This document shows, one piece after another, positions 9,743 to 19,492 of a stretch of 64,000 bases of DNA. Source of the DNA: Methanoregula sp. (GTDB taxonomy: Archaea > Halobacteriota > Methanomicrobia > Methanomicrobiales > Methanospirillaceae); NCBI RefSeq assembly GCF_028679125.1, contig NZ_JAJRCG010000003.1:149049-213048 (forward strand), read 5' to 3'. How positions within the stretch are numbered: the stretch's first letter is position 1; the number at the start of each line of letters is the position of its first letter. A model generated the notes under the pieces. It did not search any database, had not been told where the DNA came from, and worked only from the letters and a program-made list of their open reading frames with translations. The position numbers and the translations under genes were made by a program.

Positions 9743-10999
9743 ATGCATATGGAGGCAGCGGATTGTATTGTGATCGGGGCCGGGCCGGCCGGTCTGTTCT
9801 GCGCGATCCATGCAGCTGCTCCGGAATGCCGGGTCATCATCCTTGAGAAGAATGCCCGGCCCGGCGCCAAACTCCTGTTGGCCGGATCCGGCCAGTGCAA
9901 CATCACCCACGACGGCGAGATCCGGGATTTCCTCACGCATTATGGAAATCACGGGAGATTTTTACGAACTGCGCTCATGTCATTCTCCAATAAGGATCTT
10001 GTGGAGTTTTTTTATGAACGCGGCCTTGGCATGGAGACGGAGAAGAACGGCAAGATATTCCCGTCAACCCGCAAATCCGACGACGTCCTGGAGATCCTCC
10101 GGGACGAGTGTACAAAGCGTGGAGTAAGTATCCGGTATAGTGAGCCGGTCCAGGATCTCATACGTGCTGGGGACGGGTTCCGGATTACCACGGAAAACGG
10201 CGAGTACCAGGCCAGGACCATTGTCCTTGCCACCGGTGGGGCTTCCTACCAGAAGACCGGATCCACCGGTGACGGGTACCGTCTGGCAGGAGCGCTTGAC
10301 CAGCCGGTAACGGAGAGAGCCCCTGCACTCACACCCGTCATTATCCGCGAGTACCCGTTTGCCGACCTGGCGGGTATCTCGTTTGAGAACCTGCCGTTCA
10401 CGGTCTGGCGAAGCGGGAGAAAAGCCGGGACCTGGCGGGGAGATATCCTTTTTACCCATACCGGGCTCTCCGGGCCGGGAATTCTCGATGCATCGCGGGA
10501 CATCCGGGCCGGCGACGTGATCCGTATCTCATTCGCAGGCGATCTCACGCGTGAGACCTTTGCCGGGGAACTCACCGGGCTCGTGCAGGCAAACGGCCCC
10601 CGGCTGGTCCGTACCATTATGGCAGGGTTCCCGGTACCGGACCGGCTTCTCAAAAAGATCCTGCTGCTTTCGGGAATCCCCGATGATCTCACCTGCGCTC
10701 ACCTCACCGCAAAGCAGCGATCGCTTCTCATTGCCTGCTGCACGGAGTTCCCGCTGACCGTTGACCGTCTCGGCGATTTCTCCATTGCGATGGCTACCCG
10801 AGGCGGCGTTGCGCTCGATGACGTGAACCAGAAGACCATGGAATCCAAGTGTGTGCCCGGTCTTTTCTTTGCCGGCGAAGTACTGGACATCGACGGCGAC
10901 ACCGGGGGATATAATCTCCAGGCCGCATTCTCGACCGGGTACTGCGCCGCCATGGGCATCCGGGCAGCCTGCAACCAGCCCCCAAACCGCAGTGCCTAA
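9743..10999 (+). CDS. HI0933-like (BaiN/YhiN) FAD-dependent oxidoreductase
   Basis: Soluble flavoprotein (418 residues) of the HI0933 family. The dinucleotide-binding fold is at the N-terminus (DCIVIGAGPAGLFCAIHAA), followed by the family signature KLLLAGSGQCNITH, the strand ARTIVLATGGASY, and the C-terminal FAD site GLFFAGEVLDIDGDTGGYNLQ. The physiological reaction of this family is poorly known. CATATCTG near 9710 is spaced for a leaderless start at 9743; a second ATG lies two codons on. The next gene follows after 25 bases. Confidence 0.93.
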   Translation: MHMEAADCIVIGAGPAGLFCAIHAAAPECRVIILEKNARPGAKLLLAGSGQCNITHDGEIRDFLTHYGNHGRFLRTALMSFSNKDLVEFFYERGLGMETEKNGKIFPSTRKSDDVLEILRDECTKRGVSIRYSEPVQDLIRAGDGFRITTENGEYQARTIVLATGGASYQKTGSTGDGYRLAGALDQPVTERAPALTPVIIREYPFADLAGISFENLPFTVWRSGRKAGTWRGDILFTHTGLSGPGILDASRDIRAGDVIRISFAGDLTRETFAGELTGLVQANGPRLVRTIMAGFPVPDRLLKKILLLSGIPDDLTCAHLTAKQRSLLIACCTEFPLTVDRLGDFSIAMATRGGVALDDVNQKTMESKCVPGLFFAGEVLDIDGDTGGYNLQAAFSTGYCAAMGIRAACNQPPNRSA

Positions 11000-11024
11000 C
11001 ATCCCGGACTGCAAACATATCCCT

Positions 11025-11825
11025 ATGGATCCATCATTCAGAAAGAAGTGGGGCATCATGTTCACCGCCGTGATCATGATGCTGGTCCTCCTTATCATAC
11101 GGACGGCTATCGACCTTCTCGGGTTCGACACGGTCCCCATCACCACCGTTGTTGGCGCGTTCATCACGGGCGCGATCTTCACGATTGCTATCATTTTCAC
11201 CGGTACGTTTACCGACTTCAAGGAGAGCGAGAAGGTTGGCGGAGATCTTGCGGCTTCTCTCAAGGCATTGTATAACGACAGCCGGGTGCTTCCGCTGGCA
11301 GATGAAGCACCGGCCCGGGTGTTCCGTACACACCTCCGGAATCTTCTTCACACGATCCGGGATGGCCTCCTGGAAAACCGGTTCAGTCTCGCGGAGGTCA
11401 ACCGGGATCTAAACGTACTGAACGGCGATGTCAGGACCCTTGCGTACCAGAACCTTGCGCCACCCCTGGTCGCCAAGCTGAGAAACGAGCTGGGTCTCAT
11501 CGACAAGACCTGTAACCGTATCGAAGTGATCATCCGGACGGATTTCATTCCCGCAGCCTATGCGCTCGCAGAAGTCGCCACGAGCGGCGTCATCCTCCTG
11601 ATGCTCTTCATCAAAATGGATGGGCTTTTCGAGAGCACGATCCTCTTCGCGGTCATCTGCACGATGCTCATCGGCCTGCTGCTCCTGATCCGCGACATGG
11701 ACAACCCCTTCGAGTTCGGCCCGACCACCTATGCGGATGTGGACCTGGAAACGCTGGTGTTCCTTGAGACGTATTTTGACGAGCAGGATGCAATAATGGC
11801 AGAGACTCCCCCGACAAAAGCATGA
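11025..11825 (+). CDS. Four-helix membrane protein, bestrophin-like/DUF4239-like
   Basis: A 266-residue membrane protein of uncertain role. Two helices lie at the N-terminus (about 9-27 and 41-60) and two near 175-225 (VATSGVILLMLFIKM, ILFAVICTMLIGLLLLI), separated by a soluble helical segment with RTHLRNLLHTIRDGL. The layout recalls bestrophin-like DUF4239 proteins, but I would not assert channel activity. The true start is the ATG at 11025; an upstream frame overlaps the flavoprotein. It is probably co-transcribed with that gene. Confidence 0.7.
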   Translation: MDPSFRKKWGIMFTAVIMMLVLLIIRTAIDLLGFDTVPITTVVGAFITGAIFTIAIIFTGTFTDFKESEKVGGDLAASLKALYNDSRVLPLADEAPARVFRTHLRNLLHTIRDGLLENRFSLAEVNRDLNVLNGDVRTLAYQNLAPPLVAKLRNELGLIDKTCNRIEVIIRTDFIPAAYALAEVATSGVILLMLFIKMDGLFESTILFAVICTMLIGLLLLIRDMDNPFEFGPTTYADVDLETLVFLETYFDEQDAIMAETPPTKA

Positions 11826-12260
11826 GCGGGCAGATCAATTCCCCTGCAATCCCTAATTTTCACAACCTCGCACAACCCTGAACGGGGAAGTAAAAGAGAC
11901 CCGTGTTCTCCGGAACCAAAGAACCATCCTCCCGGGCAGGAATGACCGCAGGAATTTCTTGGGCAGAGACCAGATCGGTCCCGACCCGGGGGCAGCCCGG
12001 GAACCGTTCACTGCAAGGATCAGGAGCTCTGATGCAAAAGGGATCCGTCCGGATTTTTCTGCACAGCACCGCACCACCCGATGATCGCGATGATGTGTTC
12101 TCCTGTACAGGGAAATGGCATCACGATATCCGCTGATGGTACCGTATCTTCCGTCTTCATTGCGAAAAAATTCAGAGCACTGCAAAATCGTTGCTGATGA
12201 ACTGCCGCAGAAAAAAGAATGCTGGTGCAGAAGTATTTCTGGTATTGAAAAGGGATATCC
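11826..12260. other. Intergenic, no gene seen
   Basis: Both strands contain only short frames with atypical composition (for example a 110-residue minus frame rich in Arg, Ser and Cys without any motif). No repeats or RNA gene were recognised. Confidence 0.4.
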
Positions 12261-12262
12261 GG

Positions 12263-12284
12263 GAAGAGTGAATGCTCACTCTTC
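12263..12284 (-). terminator. Hairpin overlapping the psiE-like stop codon
   Basis: A perfect 9-bp inverted repeat (GAAGAGTGA at 12263-12271, TCACTCTTC at 12276-12284) with a 4-base loop spans the last codons and stop of the downstream-most gene of the tetrapyrrole operon, followed on the minus strand by CCCTTTT. It is placed to act in 3' end formation or mRNA protection. Confidence 0.5.
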
Positions 12285-12731
12285 GGGTTTCCGCATCCCG
12301 CCCGGCCCGATCGTGATACCGGCCTTCTTGATTAGGTAATACCCGGCCCCGAGACCGACAATGATGACGCCGATGCTCATCAGTTCGAACCCGAACTCGA
12401 AGCCACTCATCGAAGTGGGATCCATAATGATCACTTTCCGTGACACCGCAATGATCGCTAAGAGGACCACGATCTCAACGTGAATCGTGTTCTCATGGAA
12501 GTATGCCTTGATCGTCTCAAGCAGTTCCACGCCGATGAGGACCAGCAGGAACCCGCCGAGTAACGTGATCATCTCGTGGGCTTCTGCCTGGATGGGAGTG
12601 ACCTTCACCAGTACATTATAGAGGCCAATAACGAGATCCACAACGGCAGCAAGGAGAACGATAATAAGCATGATTATCAGGGCTGCATAGATACCCTTCT
12701 CAATTTTATCAATGGAATCCAGGAATTTCAT
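12276..12731 (-). CDS. PsiE-family membrane protein
   Basis: A 151-residue four-helix membrane protein of the phosphate-starvation-inducible PsiE family. Signature pieces are HEMITLLGGFLLVLIGVELLETIKAY followed by the VEIVVLLAIIAVSRKVII helix. Helices lie near 15-40, 52-75, 85-103 and 115-140. The molecular role is unknown. It lies 2 bases after cobA, so it is co-transcribed with tetrapyrrole genes, where a uroporphyrinogen-III synthase gene might have been expected. Confidence 0.85.
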   Translation of the reverse strand: MKFLDSIDKIEKGIYAALIIMLIIVLLAAVVDLVIGLYNVLVKVTPIQAEAHEMITLLGGFLLVLIGVELLETIKAYFHENTIHVEIVVLLAIIAVSRKVIIMDPTSMSGFEFGFELMSIGVIIVGLGAGYYLIKKAGITIGPGGMRKPEE

Positions 12732-12733
12732 GT

Positions 12734-13492
12734 CTATCCCTCAAATGGGATCAGGTCAGGTTGTGACGGATCATACAGGTTCACGACATCACCGATAACA
12801 ATCACGGCAGGTGGTTTCACACCGGCTTTTTTTGCCTCGCCCGCAATCGTGGCAAGGGTACCAGCGGTTACCCGCCGGTCCTTCCGCAGGCCGCGCTCGA
12901 TGATGGCAACCGGCGTTGCAGATGATTTACCGTTCTTTACCAGTACGCCGGCAATCTTTCCAAGGTTGGCAACACCCATAAGGATGACGATCGTCCCGCG
13001 GCTCTTTGCCAGCAGTTCCCAGTCCAGCGCCGGTTCCGCTTTGGTCGGATCCTCGTTGCCGGTCAGGACCGTGACCTGCGAGGCATACTTCCGGTGGGTA
13101 AGCGGGATGCCGACCGAGGCGGGAACCGCAAGGGCGCTTGAGATCCCGGGCACCATCTCGACCGGGATGCCCGCCGCCCGGACAGTCTCCAGTTCTTCGC
13201 CACCGCGGCCAAAGAGGAACGGGTCGCCGCCCTTGAGCCGTACCACTAGGTTTCCCTTCTTTGCCCGGTCCACCATCAGCGCCTCGATATCATCCTGCTC
13301 AAGCGTGTGCTTCCCGCCGTATTTTCCGCAGTCGATCTTCTCGGCCCGGGCCGGGAGCGTTGAGAGGATATCCTCACCGGGGAGCTGATCGAAGAGCACC
13401 ACATCGGCCCTGTCGATCACCTCCCGTCCCCGCTGCGTGAGGAGTCCCTCAGATCCGGGTCCCGAACCTACCAGATACACCTTGCCGTTCAT
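12734..13492 (-). CDS. cobA: Uroporphyrinogen-III C-methyltransferase
   Basis: Uses two S-adenosylmethionines to make precorrin-2 from uroporphyrinogen III, the branch point to sirohaem, cobamides and coenzyme F430. Motifs are KVYLVGSGPGSEGLLTQRG at the N-terminus, GGDPFLFGRGGEE near residue 85 and VPGISSALAVPASVGIPLTHR. At 252 residues it is only the methyltransferase, with no fused HemD domain. It overlaps hemC by 4 bases. Confidence 0.96.
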   Translation of the reverse strand: MNGKVYLVGSGPGSEGLLTQRGREVIDRADVVLFDQLPGEDILSTLPARAEKIDCGKYGGKHTLEQDDIEALMVDRAKKGNLVVRLKGGDPFLFGRGGEELETVRAAGIPVEMVPGISSALAVPASVGIPLTHRKYASQVTVLTGNEDPTKAEPALDWELLAKSRGTIVILMGVANLGKIAGVLVKNGKSSATPVAIIERGLRKDRRVTAGTLATIAGEAKKAGVKPPAVIVIGDVVNLYDPSQPDLIPFEG

Positions 13493-14373
13493 TGCGTAAT
13501 CCCCAGTTGCCGGTATGCCTCGTCAATCAGTTCCTGTGCTTTTTCCCGGAATGTTCGTCCCAGTGCCCGTGCCTGCTCGATGGATGCTACATCAGCCTCG
13601 GTCCGCTCGGTCCGTTTCCCGTCAAGCGAGAGCACTTCGGCAGTGAGATGACCTGCCCGGCAGTAGATGCCAAGCGGCGTATAACAGCCGCCACCCAGCT
13701 GCTCCATCACCGCCCGTTCGATGAGAACATCAGTCCGGGTCTCCGGGTGATCGAGCGCCGAGAGGACTTCCATCAGGGACGGGTCGGCCCTGCTGACGAC
13801 CGCGATCGTTCCCTGGTTGGGCGACGGCACGAATTTGTCGGTGGGAAGTCGTTCGCCCTGGATCCGGATCCCGAGCCGGGTGAGCCCCGCTTCGGCCAGG
13901 ATGATCCCGTCGTACTCGCCCCCGCTCATCTTCCGGATACGGGTGTCCACGTTGCCGCGGAGATCCCTGATCGTGATCGTGGGATCGTGCCGGAGAAGCT
14001 GGGCACGCCTCCGGGTGCTCGATGTCCCGATGACACGGACATGGCCAAGCTCCCCCCGGTGGGCGACAAAATCCGCTGGCGAATCGCGTTTCAGGATCGC
14101 TGCCGTGAAGAGGCCGCTCGGGCGGTACGCGGGGATATCCTTCATGCTGTGCACGGCACAGTCGATGGTGTTGTCAAGGATCGCATCGTCCAGCGCCCGT
14201 ACAAAGACACCCTGGCCCCCGATGGCATGCAGCGGCACATGCGTGGTGGTGTCGCCCTGCGTATTGATGATGATCTTCTCGGCATCGATATCGAGCGCTT
14301 TGAGTTTCTGTATGACCGTCTCGGTCTGTGCAAGGGCCAGCTTGCTGCCCCGGGTCCCGATTCTTATCGACAT
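13489..14373 (-). CDS. hemC: Porphobilinogen deaminase (hydroxymethylbilane synthase)
   Basis: Polymerises four porphobilinogens into hydroxymethylbilane. The N-terminal [16 protein letters not shown], the catalytic HSMKDIP stretch and the cofactor-attachment cysteine in [13 protein letters not shown] are all present. At 294 residues it is a normal length. It overlaps cobA by 4 bases and hemL by 10, which implies translational coupling. Confidence 0.97.
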   Translation of the reverse strand: MSIRIGTRGSKLALAQTETVIQKLKALDIDAEKIIINTQGDTTTHVPLHAIGGQGVFVRALDDAILDNTIDCAVHSMKDIPAYRPSGLFTAAILKRDSPADFVAHRGELGHVRVIGTSSTRRRAQLLRHDPTITIRDLRGNVDTRIRKMSGGEYDGIILAEAGLTRLGIRIQGERLPTDKFVPSPNQGTIAVVSRADPSLMEVLSALDHPETRTDVLIERAVMEQLGGGCYTPLGIYCRAGHLTAEVLSLDGKRTERTEADVASIEQARALGRTFREKAQELIDEAYRQLGITQ

Positions 14374-15623
14374 GATGTATACGCCTGTGCCAGTGCGGCG
14401 AGATCGCGATCGGTGTGCGCTTCAGAAAGGAAGTTGGTCTCGAACTGTGAGGGGGGCAGGAAGATGCCGGCTGCGAGCATCTTCTTCCAGAAGGTGCCAA
14501 ACGCGGCGGTGTCGCACTCCTTCACATCGCGGTAGTTCTGCGGGGGTGCATCCCGGTAGAAGTACTTGAACATCGAACCGAGACGGACAAACGAACCGCC
14601 GGCCTTCAGGCCAAGGGATTCTTCGAGCGCCCGGGTCTGTTCGTCAAGCGCCCGGTACATCTCCGGTTTCGCATGAAGCAAAGTGATCGTTGCCATGCCG
14701 GCCGCGAGCGAGAGGGGGTTGCCGGAGAATGTACCGGCCTGGTAGACCGGTCCCTGCGGCGATACCATCTCCATGATCTCCCGGCGCCCGCCAAAGGCAC
14801 CGATGGGGAGACCGCCGCCGATGATCTTGCCGAGCGTGGTGAGATCGGGCCGGACACCGTACTTCACCTGTGCCCCGCCGATACCCACGCGGTAACCGGT
14901 GATCACCTCATCGAAGATGAGGAGGACATCATGGGCTTTCGTGATCTCCCGGATCTCGCGAAGATAATTGTCCTGCGGCAGCACGGGACCGATGTTGCCC
15001 ATCACCGGTTCGATGATGAGTGCGGCAACATCGTTGTGGGCCGAGAGCAGGGATTCCAGCGCATCGGGATCATTGAACGGCACCTGCCGCGTGTGAGCCA
15101 CGAGATCGGCAAGAACACCGGCAGAGTCCGGGACACCTGTCGTCGTCGCACCGGACCCGGCTTTGACGAGCACCGCATCATGGGCGCCGTGGAACCCCCC
15201 CTCGATCTTCACGATATCTTTCTTACCGGTGAAGCCCCGGGCGAGCCGGATCGCGGCCATGGTTGCTTCCGAGCCGCTGGAGACGAACCGGATCATGTCC
15301 ATGCCCGGGTGGTCTCCGGTGATAAGTTTCGCGTACGCCGGTTCAAGCGGTGTGGGCGTGCCGTACAGCCACCCTCGACTGAGCTGGTCTTCGATCGCGC
15401 TTTTGATGGCCGGGCGTGCGTGCCCGAGAATCAGCGGGCCGTACGCCATGCAGCAGTCGAGAAGATCCGTGCCGTCAACCGTCCGGATATGCGATCCCGC
15501 GGCCTGCTCCGTGTAGAACGGGTACGGTTTGATCGCACGGACAGGGCTGCTGACACCGCCGGGCATCAGGGTCTTTGCCGTTTCAAAGAGATCGCTGCTG
15601 GACTGGCTTGCGTTATGCTTCAT
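14364..15623 (-). CDS. hemL: Glutamate-1-semialdehyde 2,1-aminomutase
   Basis: PLP enzyme that converts glutamate-1-semialdehyde to 5-aminolevulinate. The PLP lysine is in [19 protein letters not shown], with [11 protein letters not shown] upstream and the [17 protein letters not shown] cofactor site. I place the start at the ATG 15623 (MKHNASQSS), as homologues begin with a short polar stretch before [19 protein letters not shown]. It overlaps hemB by 11 bases. Confidence 0.96.
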   Translation of the reverse strand: MKHNASQSSSDLFETAKTLMPGGVSSPVRAIKPYPFYTEQAAGSHIRTVDGTDLLDCCMAYGPLILGHARPAIKSAIEDQLSRGWLYGTPTPLEPAYAKLITGDHPGMDMIRFVSSGSEATMAAIRLARGFTGKKDIVKIEGGFHGAHDAVLVKAGSGATTTGVPDSAGVLADLVAHTRQVPFNDPDALESLLSAHNDVAALIIEPVMGNIGPVLPQDNYLREIREITKAHDVLLIFDEVITGYRVGIGGAQVKYGVRPDLTTLGKIIGGGLPIGAFGGRREIMEMVSPQGPVYQAGTFSGNPLSLAAGMATITLLHAKPEMYRALDEQTRALEESLGLKAGGSFVRLGSMFKYFYRDAPPQNYRDVKECDTAAFGTFWKKMLAAGIFLPPSQFETNFLSEAHTDRDLAALAQAYTSCR

Positions 15624-16614
15624 CCAGCCACCCGGCAACCTCGCCTGCAAAATACGTGATGATGAGATCAGCCCCGGCCCTTTTTATGCAGGTGAGGCTC
15701 TCAAGGATAGTCTCTTTCTCTTTCAGCCAGCCGTTCTGTGCAGCGGCCTTTATCATCGAGTATTCCCCGCTCACCTGGTACGCGGCTACCGGCAGGCCGA
15801 TGGTTGCCACTTCCGAAAGCACGTCAAGGTACAATCCTGCCGGCTTCACCATCAGGATGTCGGCGCCCTCGTCTGCGTCCATCTGCGATTCGAGGATCGC
15901 CTCGCGGCTGTTGCCGGGCGTGATCTGGTAGGTCGAGCGGTCGCCAAACGAGTACCCGGAACCGGCCGCTTCCCGGAACGGGCCGTACAGGGCAGAGGAG
16001 AACTTGGTGGAGTAGGACATGATCAGGACTTCATCGAATCCCGCATCGTCCAGTGCCGTCCGTAGAGAGGCAACCATCCCGTCCAGCATACAGGACGGTG
16101 CAACGATATCCGCGCCGGCCTTCGCGTGGCTGATCGCGATCTTGTCCATCAGGAGAAGGGACACATCGTTGAGCAGGTCCATGCCGTTCCGGGTCTTGCC
16201 CACGATCCCGCAGTGGCCGTGATCGGTATACTCGCAGGCACAGACATCCGTGATGACAACCATGCCCGGCACCTCTGCCTTGACCCGGCGGACCGCCTGC
16301 TGCACAACACCCTCCGGGTCGTACGCGGACGTTGCTTCCGGATCCTTGACTTTGGGGATGCCAAAGAGGAGAACCGCCCGGATCCCTTTTTTCCAGAGAT
16401 CCGCAGCAACACCGGCAATACCGTTGATCGGGTACCGGAACTGCCCGGGCATCGCGTCGATCGGTTTTTGCGCTGTGATCATCTCATCGACAAAAAGGGG
16501 GGCGATCAGATCGTTCTTGGTGAGGCTGATCTCGCGGAGAAGCGGCTGGATATTCCGGGACCGTGCTCTCCTCATCCGGCGTTTGGGAAAAATGCTCGTG
16601 TGAACCACCACCAT
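15613..16614 (-). CDS. hemB: Delta-aminolevulinic acid dehydratase (porphobilinogen synthase)
   Basis: Condenses two 5-aminolevulinates to porphobilinogen. The Schiff-base lysines lie in [18 protein letters not shown] and [13 protein letters not shown], and the cysteine-containing metal site is [13 protein letters not shown]. The frame runs upstream to 16716, but homologues begin close to [16 protein letters not shown]; the ATG at 16614 gives 333 residues, near family size. It is the first gene of the hemB-hemL-hemC-cobA-psiE-like operon. Confidence 0.95.
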   Translation of the reverse strand: MVVVHTSIFPKRRMRRARSRNIQPLLREISLTKNDLIAPLFVDEMITAQKPIDAMPGQFRYPINGIAGVAADLWKKGIRAVLLFGIPKVKDPEATSAYDPEGVVQQAVRRVKAEVPGMVVITDVCACEYTDHGHCGIVGKTRNGMDLLNDVSLLLMDKIAISHAKAGADIVAPSCMLDGMVASLRTALDDAGFDEVLIMSYSTKFSSALYGPFREAAGSGYSFGDRSTYQITPGNSREAILESQMDADEGADILMVKPAGLYLDVLSEVATIGLPVAAYQVSGEYSMIKAAAQNGWLKEKETILESLTCIKRAGADLIITYFAGEVAGWLDEA

Positions 16615-16748
16615 CTCGCAGGTTCTGATGAATACATTTTTTGATCCATCGTATTTATGGTTGCAGTATCTGTGTGGCAATCGTTCCGGCCCGGTGAATC
16701 CGGATTCCGGACGCATATCTTTTTTTTCAGCCGGGTTGACCGGTTAGT

Positions 16749-17417
16749 ATGGACCGTTTTCATTCCCTGATCCTTGTCGTCATCGTCATGGCACTCCTTG
16801 CCGGAGCCGGGTGCACGACCACGACTCCATCCAGTCCTGCCGACCAGGCTGCCGCAACACCGGCTCCGGTCTCCGCGCTCGCATCTCTCGCACTCACCCC
16901 GTCCGAAGTACCTGCCGGGTATGTCCTCACTTCGACCACCGAACGGACCCCCGCGGAGATGAGCCCGATGGCCATTAGTCTTGGCTGGCAGGGCGGGTAT
17001 TCGGTAGTATATACCAACAGTTCCGCAAGCTCGGGAAGCCAGGACAGGATATTCCAGAACCTCACCACCTACACCGTAACGAGGATTCCTGAAGTCGTCG
17101 CTCTCATCAGCCAGCAGGAACAGGCCGGAACTGACATCGTCATTACGAACATCACCCCCGGGTTCGGTGAGAACAGCGGGGGATACATCGGAAAAACACC
17201 ATCGCAGATGAGTATCAATGCACAACGGGAACTCTCCCTTGACACCCATTCACTCCTGGGAGGATCATCATCGGCCGTAGCGCAGCCCACAGAGGATTTC
17301 GCCATGGTGTACTTCTCGAAGGGCACGACTATGGAAGTGATCCGTATGACCGGACCGCACACGAGTGCAGAGGCGATAACTGCCATTGCCCGGACAGCAT
17401 ACGCAAAGATCCCGTAA
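16749..17417 (+). CDS. Predicted lipoprotein of unknown function
   Basis: A 222-residue secreted protein with a signal peptide and lipobox (ALLAGAGC, Cys22), followed by a Thr/Pro/Ala-rich linker (about 23-45), so it is probably anchored outside the membrane. The rest has regular beta-rich composition and no recognised domain. It lies between hemA and hemB on the opposite strand, convergent with hemA, so a link to tetrapyrrole chemistry is possible but unproven. Confidence 0.75.
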   Translation: MDRFHSLILVVIVMALLAGAGCTTTTPSSPADQAAATPAPVSALASLALTPSEVPAGYVLTSTTERTPAEMSPMAISLGWQGGYSVVYTNSSASSGSQDRIFQNLTTYTVTRIPEVVALISQQEQAGTDIVITNITPGFGENSGGYIGKTPSQMSINAQRELSLDTHSLLGGSSSAVAQPTEDFAMVYFSKGTTMEVIRMTGPHTSAEAITAIARTAYAKIP

Positions 17418-17446
17418 GAAATAAAAAAAACCTTTTTTATCCGTCC
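17418..17446. terminator. A/T-rich convergent terminator
   Basis: Eight A residues followed by CCTTTTTTAT lie between the convergent lipoprotein and hemA genes. The oligo-T tracts on both strands fit archaeal U-rich termination in both directions. Confidence 0.5.
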
Positions 17447-17465
17447 CGGTGCATCCGTATACGCA

Positions 17466-18740
17466 TTATTCCTGCGGGGGACGGGGGGGGATACGATCGC
17501 CCCGGGTGATGGCTTTCACCAGGGCTTCGGCAGATACCAGGTCTCCTTCCTCGGCACTGGTGCGGACGGCAAAGGTTGCGTCGGTTAACAGTTTCTTGGT
17601 GAGAACCCGGGTCAGGTCATCGACAACCGCCGCAGTCTTCTCATCGGCACACCCGATCCGGCTCAAGGCACGTTCCCGCTCCCGGATCCTGACGGTCTCG
17701 GCCCAGGTATGGAGTTCGGCAAGATACCCGTCGGCCGTCTTCCGGTTCAGGTGCCTGAGGAAGAGGGCGAGTTCGGCTTCGACAAACCCGTGCGCCCGGT
17801 CGGCCTCGGCTTTCCTGGTACTCATGGTCTGCTCGTTGACCGATTTGAGGTCGTCGATCGTGTAGAGCCGGACACCGTCAATCGTGCCGGCCCCCTCTTC
17901 AACGTCCCGGGGCTGGGCAATGTCAACAAGGATGAGCGGGCGGGGATGCCCCTCCACCGGCCAGCAGCGCTCCCGCATGGCATGAGCAAGCTCTGTTTTG
18001 TGGATGATCGCGTGCGGGGCGGCAGTGCAGGAGATCACGACATCGGAGAGCGTGATGTAATGGTACAGTTCAGGGAATTTCACTGCTTTCCCGCCGATCT
18101 TTTTCGCCAGGATCTCGGCCCGCTGGTAGGTGCGGTTCGCCACGTACATCGCGGTCAGGTTCTTGGCAGCAAGGGCCTGGGCAACAAGGAGCCCCATCTC
18201 GCCGCTGCCCACAACAAGGATATGCTTGCCGGCAAGCGTGCCGATCTCAGCCTCGGCCAGCTGGACTGCGGCAGACCCGACAGAGACGGAGCCCCGGTTG
18301 ATGAGCGTGCGCCGCCGTACCTCGACCCCGACATGGACCGCCTTGTTGATACAGGTCTCAAGGAACGGGGTTGCAGTCTCTGCTTCCTGCGCATCGATGA
18401 GCGCCTTCTTGAGCTGCCCGATGATCTGGTCCTCGCCGACGATCATCGAGTCGATGCCGGAGGCCAGCATAAAGAGATGGCGCAGGGCGCCGGATCCATC
18501 GTGCACGAAGAATCCTTTGCGGCCCTGCTCTTCCAGGAATGCCCGGAGCCCGGCCGCATCGCCCTCAACCATCACTTCCACGCGGTTGCAGGTCTGGAGG
18601 AGCATAATCCCGGCGAACCGGTCGCGTGCCGCTGCAAGGAACGCTTCCTCGTTTGCGAACCGGAACGATTCGATGTCGGCAACCTTTGCCGTGTGATGGC
18701 TAACGCCGGCAATCGCGAACGGGGCCGTGGTTTCAGCCAT
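17466..18740 (-). CDS. hemA: Glutamyl-tRNA reductase
   Basis: Reduces glutamyl-tRNA to glutamate-1-semialdehyde with NADPH, the committed step of tetrapyrrole synthesis. The catalytic cysteine is in LLQTCNRVEVMVEG (~residue 49), the NADPH site is ILVVGSGEMGLLVAQAL, and a C-terminal dimerisation helix is present. Length (424) is normal. It overlaps the upstream dehydrogenase gene by 8 bases. Confidence 0.97.
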   Translation of the reverse strand: MAETTAPFAIAGVSHHTAKVADIESFRFANEEAFLAAARDRFAGIMLLQTCNRVEVMVEGDAAGLRAFLEEQGRKGFFVHDGSGALRHLFMLASGIDSMIVGEDQIIGQLKKALIDAQEAETATPFLETCINKAVHVGVEVRRRTLINRGSVSVGSAAVQLAEAEIGTLAGKHILVVGSGEMGLLVAQALAAKNLTAMYVANRTYQRAEILAKKIGGKAVKFPELYHYITLSDVVISCTAAPHAIIHKTELAHAMRERCWPVEGHPRPLILVDIAQPRDVEEGAGTIDGVRLYTIDDLKSVNEQTMSTRKAEADRAHGFVEAELALFLRHLNRKTADGYLAELHTWAETVRIRERERALSRIGCADEKTAAVVDDLTRVLTKKLLTDATFAVRTSAEEGDLVSAEALVKAITRGDRIPPRPPQE

Positions 18741-19359
18741 GCAGGTACCTCTTCTTCACGTCATCCCATGCGGCTTTCTCATCGGACAGGAGGTTCTCCC
18801 AGACAACCGGATCGTCCAGCACGTCCCGGAGGATCACGTTCCTTCGGGCCGGGTCCGGTTCCGTATTCTTTAGCGCATCGCGGAGCCGTTCCTGCACGCC
18901 AATCATCGTATCCAGCGCCGGGAACTCATCTTCGAGTTCCTCGCGGATGAACCGGGCAACCGCCGGGCTCGACCCGTGCGTGCTGATCGCGATCGTATAC
19001 CGCTCCCCACCGGTCACTGCGGGCAGGACCACGTCACCCGCTTCCCCGTCCGCGTTGTTGAAGAGGATCCCTTTCGCTTTACAGAGTCCGCCAATCCGGT
19101 CATTGATCGCCGGGTCGGAGACCGCAGCGATCACCAGGAACGCACCTTTGACGAGCGCAGAGAGTTTCGCATCGGATACGTCAGCGAGATCGAGTTCCTG
19201 CCGGGAAAAGACCAGATCGTCAAACGCCGGTACGAACGACCGGCTCACGACCACGAGATCGGATTTGCCGGAAAAATAGGCGGCCTTCCGTGCGGCCACG
19301 CGCCCCCCTCCGAAGATGACGATGCGCCGTGCGGAACAGTCGACAAAGAGGGGAATCAT
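18733..19359 (-). CDS. Precorrin-2 dehydrogenase (SirC/Met8-like)
   Basis: Oxidises precorrin-2 to sirohydrochlorin with NAD. The N-terminal Rossmann motif reads IVIFGGGRVAARKAAYF, followed by the family stretches FLVIAAVSDPAINDRIG, NNADGEAGDVVLPAV and ISTHGSSPAVARFIREELE. At 208 residues it lacks the CysG methyltransferase domain, which is provided separately by cobA. It is the first gene of the sirC-hemA pair. Confidence 0.94.
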   Translation of the reverse strand: MIPLFVDCSARRIVIFGGGRVAARKAAYFSGKSDLVVVSRSFVPAFDDLVFSRQELDLADVSDAKLSALVKGAFLVIAAVSDPAINDRIGGLCKAKGILFNNADGEAGDVVLPAVTGGERYTIAISTHGSSPAVARFIREELEDEFPALDTMIGVQERLRDALKNTEPDPARRNVILRDVLDDPVVWENLLSDEKAAWDDVKKRYLHG

Positions 19360-19453
19360 CTGATATTAGATAGTGTGATGATACTCAAAAATCCTATGAT
19401 TTTCATCTGCTTCATACCTGAAAAAAGGTGCAGGAGATTCCCATTATTCGATA

Positions 19454-19464
19454 CGCTTAAATCG
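19454..19464 (+). promoter_or_regulatory. Promoter of the tRNA gene
   Basis: CGCTTAAATCG is a TATA-like box about 33 bases before the mature tRNA 5' end, the spacing expected for an archaeal tRNA with a short leader. It supports the tRNA being expressed despite the integrated element. Confidence 0.5.
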
Positions 19465-19492
19465 TTTAACTACACACATTGTAGAGCACACT

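Noticed and set aside
11853..12185. 110-codon minus frame between the bestrophin-like and PsiE-like genes
   Set aside because: Arg/Ser/Cys-rich random-like composition, no ribosome site, no homologue recognised.
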